64,000 bases of DNA from Picochlorum sp. 'celeri' (Eukaryota > Chlorophyta > Trebouxiophyceae), in NCBI GenBank assembly GCA_010909725.1, contig JAACMV010000030.1, forward strand, positions 372,001 to 436,000. Direction: 5' to 3'. Position numbers and translations under genes: made by a program. The notes under the pieces were generated by a model. That model searched no databases. It saw only the letters and a list, made by a program, of their open reading frames with translations, and was not told the origin of the DNA. Shown here one piece after another: positions 10,804 to 20,168 of this stretch (the first letter of the stretch is position 1; every line of letters begins with the position of its first letter).

Positions 10804-10842
10804 GGAAGGCCTTCCGTCCTAGGACCAATCTCGCGATTGGTC
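10804..10842. promoter_or_regulatory. 12 bp palindrome plus CCAAT/ATTGG inverted repeat
   Basis: In the 546 bp between the Nudix gene and the next start codon, GGAAGGCCTTCC (10804-10815) is a perfect palindrome. It is followed by GACCAATC-TCGC-GATTGGTC (10823-10842), an 8 bp inverted repeat with a 4 base loop in which both arms carry a CCAAT box. It lies about 90-130 bp before the ATG at 10932, a normal distance for a promoter element bound by NF-Y-like factors. The rest of this gap shows no gene. Confidence 0.5.
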
Positions 10843-10931
10843 TGAGATGATCTCGAGCGCGTTCGTGGAACTTTGATTCTCACCCCAAGAGCAGCAGTAC
10901 ACTTTCTTTGATTCGTTTTTTGTCCATAGAT

Positions 10932-11573
10932 ATGAAACGTGACCTTGCTAATGCAGAATCTGGTAGTGGCAAAACCTCACGAGGTACGAAGAGACGGCAG
11001 ATACCGCCCGAGGTGACGTCAGCACCTACGACGGTGGAGGATGGTACTTCAGGGTGCAGGCTTGAAGAGGGATTCGCAGAGAGGGAGACTGCCATGAGGG
11101 ACCACCGTAACCTAGACACGGATTTTGAGTTGGATAGAATGAGTTTGGCTGATTTTTTTCGTGAAGCCGAGGGTGAACAAGAAGAGGACAGCCATGCCAT
11201 GGGTCTCCATCCAGGAGGACCTCCTCCTCCTCCTCCTCAACGGGAAGTTGTGCTTTGGAGTGTGGATTCATCCGGCGACAATTATCCAGTCAAAACCATG
11301 CAGATTCTCGCATCTATACGGGCAAATTATGCTGATATTGATGATATCGTTTCCCCGTTCGAGGATCCTGAGATATTGGCCCTCCTTCCAGACACTTCGG
11401 GAAGTACCGTCTGTGATGATTCCAGTATGGATGAAGGGGACATCCTTTCCACAGACGAGCATCGTCAAATATGCCCAGTGCCTGTTCGACTCTCACATGA
11501 GGATGAGTATGACAGTCTTGACGTGATGAAGATACTGAGGAACCAGGATGCAAACAACCAGGAATTTGAATAA
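10932..11573 (+). CDS. Acidic protein of unknown function
   Basis: Single exon, 213 residues from the ATG at 10932. I do not recognise it. It is acidic and low in structure, with a stretch of six prolines (PPPPPP) near residue 100, a Leu/Asp segment before it (DRMSLADFFREAEGE), and a more ordered block after it (VVLWSVDSSG, VKTMQILASIRANYADIDD). Two similar segments, VKTMQIL and LDVMKIL, lie near residues 120 and 203, each after acidic residues, which may be a repeated short linear motif. No signal peptide or membrane segment is present. Coding status rests on length, a CCAAT-bearing promoter and amino acid composition. Confidence 0.5.
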   Translation: MKRDLANAESGSGKTSRGTKRRQIPPEVTSAPTTVEDGTSGCRLEEGFAERETAMRDHRNLDTDFELDRMSLADFFREAEGEQEEDSHAMGLHPGGPPPPPPQREVVLWSVDSSGDNYPVKTMQILASIRANYADIDDIVSPFEDPEILALLPDTSGSTVCDDSSMDEGDILSTDEHRQICPVPVRLSHEDEYDSLDVMKILRNQDANNQEFE

Positions 11574-11914
11574 TGATGATGATAATAATGATGCTCTTGG
11601 CCATGTCAGATGCATCTGAATTCTTGTGATCCCTACCCCTCTTTCTGTTGATCGGAGATTTCTGTCTGACAGTTTTTGTCGGTTCTGCGATGCATGCCAG
11701 CTGTGCATTCTTTTGAGTGAATGTATGTTGTGTTTTGTAGCATACAAAATTGTGTGCTGTTCTTTACAAGGAGTGAAAAAAAAGGTTTGAAACAAATATG
11801 TGATGATGTTGATATCCACAATAATCTGTATATATCATATATATTCAAGACTGATAAAGTAAAAATGTTCATTCATCTGAAGTATGCTCAATTCTTTACT
11901 TTCTCTGAGAGTTA
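11574..11914. other. Convergent intergenic spacer
   Basis: 341 bp between the stop of the acidic protein and the stop of the Pro-rich gene on the other strand. It begins with a GATGATGATAATAATGATG low-complexity run and otherwise holds only AT-rich sequence without a recognised element. Both 3' untranslated regions must lie here. Confidence 0.5.
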
Positions 11915-14900
11915 TCATGGTGGTGTTACTTGGACAGGAGCAGAGCATACTGTACCAACCTCATTGTGAGCTACCACCCAACAGGTGTACGACGATCCTG
12001 AGGTTATTGCATCTACTGTAGTCTTACTGCTACCATTCTTTGGTCTTTGAATCTCAAAAGGTCCCCCAGTGGGACAACCTAAACTTTGACTAGATAATGT
12101 GCATGACACTGCATACTTCTCCTCTGGAATACCCGAACTGCCAGCAGTCCAGTTAATTACTAATTTATCTTTCTTAGAATCGATCCCTGTTATATCAGGA
12201 GCTCCAGGAAGCACAGGAGTAGGTGGAGGTGGAGGTGGACTTGGTGGAGGTGGGCTTGGAGGATCTGTCTGCACCTGCACCGCATCCGAACAAACGCTTC
12301 CTTCGCTATTCAGTGCAACCACCCAGCATGTATATGTCTTTCCTCCCTGGCCTTTGAACTCGCTGTTCTCCACTCCTCGAGCAATTTGACTCACCTCTAC
12401 AACTGCCGTCTCACAAGTTGGTGTCCCTGTAGTACCACACCTGACCTCATAAGTCTCCATAGGTACTCCAGCTTGCCCATCGACCCAAGAGATCCTGACT
12501 GTATTTTTATCCTGGTAGCCAACGACACCTGTGGGCTGTCCTGGTGGGCTAGGAGCTGAAGGACTAGGTGGACTTGGCGGACTGGGTGGAGGTGGACTTG
12601 GTGGAGGTGGGCTTGGAGGATCTGTCTGCACCTGCACCGCATCCGAACAAACGCTTCCTTCGCTATTCAGTGCAACCACCCAGCATGTATATGTCTTTCC
12701 TCCCTGGCCTTTGAACTCGCTGTTCTCCACTCCTCGAGCAATTTGACTCACCTCTACAACTGCCGTCTCACAAGTTGGTGTCCCTGTAGTACCACACCTG
12801 ACCTCATAAGTCTCCATAGGCACTCCAGCTTGCCCATCGACCCAAGAGATCCTGACTGTATTTTTATCCTGGTAGCCAACGACACCTGTGGGCTGTCGTG
12901 GTGGGCTAGGAGCTGAAGGACTAGGTGGACTTGGCGGACTGGGTGGAGGTGGACTTGGTGGAGGTGGATTTGGTGGACTTGGTGGTGGTGGATTTGGAGG
13001 TGGAGGATTTGGAGGTGGAGGATTTGGAGGTGGAGGATTTGGTGGTGGTGGGTTTGGTGGTGGAGGACTTGGTGGTGGTGGACTTGGTGGTGGTGGATTT
13101 GGTGGTGGTGGATTTGGTGGTGGAGGACTTGGTGGAGGAGGACTTGGTGGACTTGGTGGAGGAGGGTTTGGTGGACTAGGAGGTGGTGGACTAGGAGGTG
13201 GTGGATTTGGAGGTGGTGGATTTGGAGGTGGAGGATTTGGTGGTGGTGGATTTGGTGGACTTGGTGGAGGAGGGTTTGGTGGACTTGGTGGTGGTGGACT
13301 AGGAGGTGGTGGACTAGGAGGTGGTGGATTTGGAGGTGGTGGACTAGGAGGTGGAGGACTTGGTGGTGGAGGACTTGGTGGTGGTGGGTTTGGTGGAGGA
13401 GGACTTGGTGGACTTGGTGGAGGAGGGTTTGGTGGACTTGGTAGTGGTGGACTAGGAGGTGGAGGATTTGGTGGTGGTGGATTTGGAGGTGGTGGACTAG
13501 GAGGTGGAGGACTTGGTGGTGGAGGATTTGGAGGTGGTGGATTTGGAGGTGGTGGACTAGGAGGTGGAGGACTTGGTGGTGGAGGACTTGGTGGTGGTGG
13601 GTTTGGTGGTGGAGGACTTGGTGGAGGAGGACTTGGTGGACTTGGTGGAGGAGGGTTTGGTGGACTAGGAGGTGGTGGACTAGGAGGTGGTGGATTTGGA
13701 GATGGTGGATTTGGAGGTGGAGGATTTGGTGGTGGTGGGTTTGGTGGACTTGGTGGAGGAGGGTTTGGTGGACTTGGTGGTGGTGGACTAGGAGGTGGTG
13801 GACTAGGAGGTGGTGGATTTGGAGGTGGTGGATTTGGAGGTGGTGGATTTGGAGGTGGTGGATTTGGAGGTGGTGGACTAGGAGGTGGAGGACTTGGTGG
13901 TGGTGGACTAGGAGGTGGAGGACTTGGTGGTGGTGGGTTTGGTGGTGGAGGACTTGGTGGTGGTGGACTTGGTGGATTTGGTGGACTTGGTGGAGGAGGG
14001 TTTGGTGGACTTGGTGGTGGTGGACTAGGAGGTGGTGGACTAGGAGGTGGTGGATTTGGAGGTGGAGGATTTGGTGGTGGTGGATTTGGTGGACTTGGTG
14101 GAGGAGGGTTTGGTGGACTTGGTGGTGGTGGACTAGGAGGTGGTGGACTAGGAGGTGGTGGATTTGGAGGTGGTGGATTTGGAGGTGGTGGATTTGGAGG
14201 TGGTGGATTTGGAGGTGGTGGACTAGGAGGTGGAGGACTTGGTGGTGGTGGACTAGGAGGTGGAGGACTTGGTGGTGGTGGGTTTGGTGGTGGAGGACTT
14301 GGTGGTGGTGGACTTGGTGGTGGTGGACTAGGAGGTGGTGGATTTGGTGGTGGTGGATTTGGAGGTGGTGGATTTGGAGGTGGTGGACTAGGAGGTGGAG
14401 GACTTGGTGGTGGAGGACTTGGTGGTGGTGGGTTTGGTGGAGGAGGACTTGGTGGACTTGGTGGAGGAGGGTTTGGTGGACTTGGTAGTGGTGGACTAGG
14501 AGGTGGTGGACTAGGAGGTGGTGGATTTGGAGGTGGAGGATTTGGAGGTGGTGGATTTGGAGGTGGAGGACTTGGTGGAGGAGGACTTGGTGGTGGAGGA
14601 CTTGGTGGTGGAGGACTAGGAGGTGGAGGACTTGGTGGTGGTGGATTTGGTGGTGGAGGACTTGGTGGAGGAGGACTTGGTGGACTTGGTGGAGGAGGGT
14701 TTGGTGGACTTGGAGGTGGTGGACTAGGAGGTGGTGGATTTGGAGGTGGAGGATTTGGAGGTGGAGGATTTGGAGGTGGAGGATTTGGTGGTGGTGGATT
14801 TGGTGGACTTGGTGGAGGAGGGTTTGGTGGACTTGGTGGTGGTGGACTAGGAGGTGGTGGACTAGTAGGCGGTGGACTTGGTGGTGGAGGATTTGGAGGT

Positions 14901-16117
14901 GGTGGATTTGGAGGTGGTGGACTAGGAGGTGGAGGACTAGGAGGTGGTGGTGGAGGCGGTGATGTTTCTTCTACCTCAACAGTAACAAGTTCGACTGGTA
15001 ATAGGAGTATTTTCTCTAGTTCTGTTTCAATTATCTCCTTTGAGTTCTGTATTGCGCTGAGCGCAAGCTGGGGAGGCATTTCAGTAACTCCTTGCTGGAG
15101 TTCAATAAACAGAGAGGTTTGCATCAATAGTGCATCATTATTTAGTGGGAAAAGTTTTTGACACTGACACTTGCGAGCCAGAAGGAATTTTGGAAGCATT
15201 GTTGACATTGCATTGCATACTTTCCGTGACATTGTCGGGTTGTGATCAGTCGTATTGTATACTCTGAGTACTAATTTGGCTTGCATGTACTTGCTGGGTT
15301 TCTCCTCTACTGTAGGCGCAGGTGCAGGAGCTTCGTTCACAGGATCATCGGCAATGCCATTCTTTTTTATTAGTCTCCATGCAATGGATGGAGTACTTGT
15401 ATTTGAAGAACCTAGAAACAGTGCCGTCCTTCTACAGTCCCCATCAAATAGTTGTGTTGCCAGCATTCCCCTTTGAGCTATAATCCGCCCTTTATCATCC
15501 ATATCCTTGTGCAGATGCTGCAACGTGAAATTAATGTATTTTCCATTATACCAGTCTTATGTGCAGATATCAGAAATTGAGAGAACTCAACGTACGTGTG
15601 TGAAGATGAAGTATTCGCCTGTCCTGCCCTGGGGCAATATCTCCCAAGAGAGCAATCCCCTATCATTTAAAAACACATTCGGACGTCTTCCATCAGAAAA
15701 ACTATACGATAATTTGGCAGGGTATCCCTTGGCACGTTGCTGAGCTTCAATCGTGAATACACCGGGTCTTGCTTTCCGAATTACCCAGACTGGCTTTCTT
15801 TTTGCCCATGCACTCTTCATCCTTACAACTGCAGGGTACTTGGTTCCATACGGTTTGTACGACAGGTATTTCCCGGAACAAGAGCCACCTGCAACTTCAA
15901 TGATATACTCCCCATCCGCCAAATGTCCTGCAAGAAGGCATTCACAAAGGTGTCGATTTGCATACTGAGTTGTTGTTGGGCAACAGGACCCCTCGAGTTC
16001 AAATAAATACCTACCCTCCGCAGTAGATACTGTATCTCTACAGAATGCAACTTGAAAAAATGTTGCTATCAAGATAAAGAGGTGAACACGTCGTTTGGTG
16101 ACCATCCACATGTGCAC
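11915..16117 (-). CDS. Secreted Pro-rich (SPPPP/NPPPP) glycoprotein with three fibronectin type III modules
   Basis: Exons 16117-15596 and 15517-11915, intron 78 bp (GTACGT...CAG), 1374 residues. A basic start followed by VHLFILIATFFQVAFC is a signal peptide. Residues about 30-240 form a Cys-containing, beta-rich domain with repeated patterns such as GKYLSYK and PNVFLNDRGLLSWEI, possibly a beta-trefoil. Residues about 360-1036 are almost only SPPPP, NPPPP and SPP units, the substrate pattern for hydroxylation and arabinosylation in algal cell-wall glycoproteins (pherophorin/extensin type). Three FN3-like modules follow at about 1036-1140, 1155-1259 and 1270-1374. The first two differ by one residue. 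A role in wall, scale or matrix is inferred. The combination of the N-terminal domain with FN3 ends is not one I know. Confidence 0.8.
12230..12943. repeat. Tandem duplication of a 357 bp FN3-coding unit
   Basis: Two adjacent copies offset by exactly 357 bp (119 codons) code for the first two FN3 modules. Reading both copies base by base I see only two substitutions, one at about 12462 versus 12819 (silent) and one at about 12542 versus 12899 (Gly/Arg). The boundaries are approximate because both ends lie in the Pro-coding repeat. Confidence 0.85.
12925..14958. repeat. About 2 kb of Pro-coding minisatellite, G-rich on the plus strand
   Basis: The plus strand reads as a succession of 9-15 bp units such as GGTGGTGGATTT, GGTGGAGGACTT and GGACTTGGT, complementary to codons for SPPPP and NPPPP. 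Longer higher-order blocks recur several times, for example the block beginning GGACTTGGTGGAGGAGGG. Runs of GGTGG/GGAGG make the plus strand almost C-free and prone to G-quadruplexes. Length is likely variable between individuals and hard to assemble. Confidence 0.85.
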
Positions 16118-16945
16118 AGAAACATATCGGGTCTAGAGCACGCGTGCCTGACCTTGGCGACAGGGGTCAGGTCCTACGAACAAAGTACAACTACCAGACT
16201 TGGTTGGCATGGCTTGTCGTTCTGTCTCAGCAGATCCACAAAAGATTATTTTTTGGTGATTGTTCACTGAATCTAGAGACATTGGCTCCCATATTCGGCC
16301 CAATGTCGAATTCCAGATGTTGCCCAGGCTTGGTAAAAGTACCATGCTGACGTCAGCACCAATGCTTGTGCCAAACCCACCATCGCCAAGGCCCAACGAC
16401 CGAGACTGTTATATGTGATATTCTGCATCCGTTATTGTGCAGATCAGCGAGGCAGGGTTTCTACTCCACGTCCATCGAATCTTCATGGAGTCGTGCAAAT
16501 CAATCAAAGTAAAATCACATGTACACCATGATGTGACTGGTGCTGCCACATGATTTATGTATAGACGCCTTCTGACTCTTGGGAGCAGACAGAGGTTGTT
16601 GGGTGAACGAGACAGAGGGGTTTCCTACTCGCCAACCACCGTGATAAAGAATTTAACCCTCTAAATCCTGAATCTAGGAAGAAAGTTCAGATCTGAGCAC
16701 ATGTATGGGCTCGTATCGACCAGTTGAAGGATTCAAGGCAATGCAACCATGTACAACCATGTTTGAACTGTAATGGCTTTGCAATCTGATATTCAAACTG
16801 CTTCGCCATGGGTGGCATATCGATTCAAATACTGGATAAATTTAAAAACATCATGCACAGAATGATTTTCTATCCGTAATATATCCATTGGATACACTTT
16901 CGTGGTAGTAGTCGTAGTAGAATTGCACACATTTCTCTCTGCAGT
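16118..16945. other. Divergent intergenic region Pro-rich gene / TSUP gene
   Basis: 828 bp between two divergent start codons, the longest clear promoter region in the left half. I find no conserved reading frame, RNA gene or long inverted repeat in it. An AT-rich segment (AAATTTAAAAACAT near 16840) lies about 100 bp before the TSUP start. Confidence 0.45.
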
Positions 16946-17941
16946 ATGCGGCATAATTGTTCATCAATCTGTGGCAGGCATGTTCATCTACTATATTCAG
17001 AATATATTTCTACCGGTGAAACTGCCCTTGGTCTGCCTCGTTTGACTAGATGGTGGGATTCCTGCACCCTGAGGAATAGGAGGGTTTTCAGCACCTCTGG
17101 TGCCAATACAAAAGAGTCTCTGCAGATGAAGAAGGCAAGGATGTACTCACCTTTTGTAGGAGCGGTTGCTGGGCTATTTGGATCAATGGTAGGAGTGGGT
17201 GGGGGGATTATCATGAACCCAATGCTTCTGAACATTTGCAGAACAATTCCTCAACGGGTCCTGACAGGGACATCATTAGCTGCGGTGTTTTCCACCGCTT
17301 TGGCGAGTAGTTCGACATTCGCATCTAGTAGCTGCGTTGATATACCATCTACAGTGTTGATTTCGTCATCGGCGATGCTATTTTCTCCGATTGGGGCTCG
17401 CTTGACAGCGATTTTAGATTGCAATACTCTGAGAGCATGTCTAGGGTACTTTCTGTTTGCTGCAGCGCCCCTAGTTCCGCTCAAAGCCATGCTTATATCT
17501 TCATCAGACGATGACACAGTATATACACATGCGTCTTCGCCATCATGGATAGAGTCGATTCAGGAGATGCCGTTGGGCAGTGTTTTTAAAATGCTTGGAA
17601 TTGGTGCGGTTGCTGGAACAGCGTCAGGGCTTCTTGGGATTGGCGGAGGTACCATTGTGACGCCCATGCTGGCATTAACTACAACACTTGACCACTCTGT
17701 TGTTTTAGGAACATCTCTTACTAGTATGATACCGCCTGCCATGACTGGGATAGTGAGCCACTACTATCTTGGCAATGTTGACATGCGCTTGGCTGCTGGA
17801 CTCATACTAGGAACCAGTATAGGGGGCTTTGTGGGGAGCACGTGTGCCTTGAAGGCGCCGCAAGGGGTTTTAGAAGGTATCTTTTCGCTCGGAATGATAT
17901 TCCTAGGTAGAAAGACACTGGCATCAGTTGCCTCAAAATAA
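16946..17941 (+). CDS. TSUP (TauE/SafE) family membrane transporter, organelle-type
   Basis: Single exon, 331 residues. The first 60 residues are a basic, Ser/Arg-rich leader (RRVFSTSGANTKES), suggesting import into a plastid or mitochondrion. The rest has about eight hydrophobic segments in two halves, each opening with the TSUP signature: GLFGSMVGVGGGIIMNPML near residue 76 and GLLGIGGGTIVTPML near 227. Known TSUP proteins move sulfite, sulfoacetate or other organic anions; the substrate here cannot be told. TGTAA lies 16 bp after the stop (17957). Only 32 bp separate its stop from the convergent CtlX-type gene. Confidence 0.85.
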   Translation: MRHNCSSICGRHVHLLYSEYISTGETALGLPRLTRWWDSCTLRNRRVFSTSGANTKESLQMKKARMYSPFVGAVAGLFGSMVGVGGGIIMNPMLLNICRTIPQRVLTGTSLAAVFSTALASSSTFASSSCVDIPSTVLISSSAMLFSPIGARLTAILDCNTLRACLGYFLFAAAPLVPLKAMLISSSDDDTVYTHASSPSWIESIQEMPLGSVFKMLGIGAVAGTASGLLGIGGGTIVTPMLALTTTLDHSVVLGTSLTSMIPPAMTGIVSHYYLGNVDMRLAAGLILGTSIGGFVGSTCALKAPQGVLEGIFSLGMIFLGRKTLASVASK

Positions 17942-17973
17942 TATTGATTTGTTCATTGTAATACTGGAAAATC

Positions 17974-19521
17974 TTATGGAGTGAAAATTTCTGCCAATGT
18001 GCATCGAACACCTCCGCCTCCAATGTGTTCTAAAGTATCTATATTCGCATGATGAATGCCCGCGACATGACGCCGGAGGGTATTCTTTTGGTCAAGCGTA
18101 AAGGCATTGTATGCCCTTGTTGACATGGCCATGACTGGCAGGCCTCTATCATCTTCCAATTCCAACACATTGCCGCACAAGGCAGCCATCTGCTGCTGAG
18201 AAATATCTACAATTTCGTGCGTCTTTGACAGCTTTGTCACAAAGCGTTTCCTCTCCGCATCATCAGTAATACTTTCCAGGCATGCAACAGCCACACTCGT
18301 TCCCACAGCCATCATGACATTTGTGTGATAGACAGGGGACCCTTTTGAGTCAGAACTATGAAACGTCACCAAATCATTATATCCTAATTCTGCCACCCAC
18401 TTTTCTGCGAGCTCCAAATCCGCCCGCTCTGACAAGGCTACAAACGCTGTTCCCCTGACCCTGTCCAACACAAGCACACCAGTCCCCTCAAAATACCGTC
18501 CTTTCTTCTCCTCTTCAGATAAATCAACAATCTTACCATACCCCATACCCTCTAATATCTCTTTAATATCATCTCGCCGTTCCGCCTGCCTGTTTGGACA
18601 CTTCATTGGATAATACACCAATGTGGATGTCCCAACACCCCCTTGGGCCTCTGATGCTGCGTGCGTTGAAAACCAATTGTTCGGGAAAACTGCATCAGGT
18701 GTCCCATGATGCAAACAATGTTGAAACAAATTCACCTTGACCCGCGCATTCTCTGTCAACACGGTATACAAGTCTGAAAACTCTTTCAACACCTGCTGTG
18801 TCACAGACCCCTGTATCACCTCCCCAGTCTCCGTATTCATAAACGAATTATCCTGCGCAGCCTGATCATTAAACACAAATGCAGTCGGAGCCACCATCAA
18901 AACTTCATTCGACGACTGCCTCGCCGTACTCATACTCTCAGACAGCGCAGCAGCCTCCTTCAGGTTTGAAACCTGCTTCACCGACAACCCATGCATCTTC
19001 AAATACCGCACCAAATCAGTCCCAATATCCTTCAACATATACGTATCATGTCCATCATAATCATACTGATCAACCACAAGCCTTTCCTGCGCCTGCAACA
19101 CATCTGCAGCAACCGCAACAGTCTTTGGCCCAACCATGACAAGAGAGTCCTTCAGCAACCTCGGATTCTCATCATGCGCTGCAAACGCATCCCTCACCAC
19201 AGCAATATGATTTGGATCTTTTCCTTGACCCATCATCCCAGAATCATACAATACATGCTTTGGAAGCCTCGCCATGGCTCCCCACCCTCTCTGAGCAAGC
19301 CTCACCAGCACACTCGACGAATGACCATCATTGTGCGAATTCCCCGGCAAGACCACACATTCTCCATTTTTAGACGATCCATCACCACCATCATCATGAT
19401 GCGTGGCAAGAGAAAAAGCTGACGAATGAATCCCCTGCGTCTGAGCCACCACCACACCAAAGCTGGAACAAGACAGCCCAGAAACACGCTCCCTCGCCCT
19501 TCTCAACACCGCAGGAAACAT
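17974..19521 (-). CDS. CtlX-type amidinohydrolase (arginine deiminase/DDAH superfamily)
   Basis: Single exon, 515 residues from the ATG at 19521, chosen because the frame has only a TTG before it. The leader MFPAVLRRARERVSGLSCSS looks like a mitochondrial presequence. The segments MVAPTAFVFNDQAAQDNSF, DAVFPNNWFSTH and YPMKCPNRQAERR match bacterial citrulline hydrolase CtlX and relatives, and the end GGGGVRCTLAEIF carries the expected active-site Cys. The superfamily cleaves or transfers the guanidino or ureido group of arginine, methylarginine or citrulline. Which substrate is used is open. A His- and Asp-rich insert near residues 40-70 is unusual. Confidence 0.8.
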   Translation of the reverse strand: MFPAVLRRARERVSGLSCSSFGVVVAQTQGIHSSAFSLATHHDDGGDGSSKNGECVVLPGNSHNDGHSSSVLVRLAQRGWGAMARLPKHVLYDSGMMGQGKDPNHIAVVRDAFAAHDENPRLLKDSLVMVGPKTVAVAADVLQAQERLVVDQYDYDGHDTYMLKDIGTDLVRYLKMHGLSVKQVSNLKEAAALSESMSTARQSSNEVLMVAPTAFVFNDQAAQDNSFMNTETGEVIQGSVTQQVLKEFSDLYTVLTENARVKVNLFQHCLHHGTPDAVFPNNWFSTHAASEAQGGVGTSTLVYYPMKCPNRQAERRDDIKEILEGMGYGKIVDLSEEEKKGRYFEGTGVLVLDRVRGTAFVALSERADLELAEKWVAELGYNDLVTFHSSDSKGSPVYHTNVMMAVGTSVAVACLESITDDAERKRFVTKLSKTHEIVDISQQQMAALCGNVLELEDDRGLPVMAMSTRAYNAFTLDQKNTLRRHVAGIHHANIDTLEHIGGGGVRCTLAEIFTP

Positions 19522-20168
19522 TATCACGGACAATATCGATTAATCTCCTTCCTTTAGTTGTTATGAATGGCACATTCGTGGCGCCGCAAGGCAAATACCC
19601 TACTCCCATTCATCACAGGGTTGCGAAACCCTAGGACGCGGTGTCGTGTCATGTATAAAACATTTAAAAAGTTTCTACATTAGAACATTGAATACATGTC
19701 CGGAACCGTTCCATGCAATACAAGACCCTGCCACCACCTCCGACTCCGTAACGCATGAAATATATCAGAATATATTATTGTATCGAAGAATAACAACGGA
19801 AGAACATGTCCAATGTCGTATGGCGGATGCCGACGATGCATCGCCCGTGACGCACGAATTGATATCAGTCTGTGCGTTTTAACCAAGGGTGTTGTATCTC
19901 ATTTGACATTATGAAGTAAAATATACAAGGTACGTGGCATTGGGGTTGGTAGTAGTGTTTGGCAGTCTTGTCTACGTGAGCGTGTGAGAATTGAGCAGTC
20001 GACACTTTTTTAATGCAGACGCATCTAGTGTGTGACGATTTTTTAACGAACGCTTGTATTAATATTACATTCTGAGACTGAGAGGATTATTAGTAGCAGT
20101 AAACTCGTACAATATATTCCACCTTGTACATTTGTGACAGACATTCTTGAGGGAAACACTTTTTTTTG
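19522..20168. promoter_or_regulatory. Divergent promoter region with a telo-box hairpin
   Basis: 647 bp between divergent starts. AGGGTT-GCGA-AACCCT (19617-19632) is a short inverted repeat whose right arm belongs to AAACCCTA, the plant telo-box of ribosomal-protein and cell-cycle promoters; it lies 96 bp before the CtlX-type start. The remainder, including a pyrimidine- and AT-rich stretch before 20168, shows no gene. Confidence 0.4.

Noticed and set aside
12888..15161. Plus-strand open frame of 757 codons of Gly/Leu/Phe repeats
   Set aside because: It is the exact reverse of the SPPPP/NPPPP coding frame. C-rich codons without TTA/CTA/TCA on one strand leave the other without stops. The minus frame has a signal peptide, a confirmed intron and FN3 domains.
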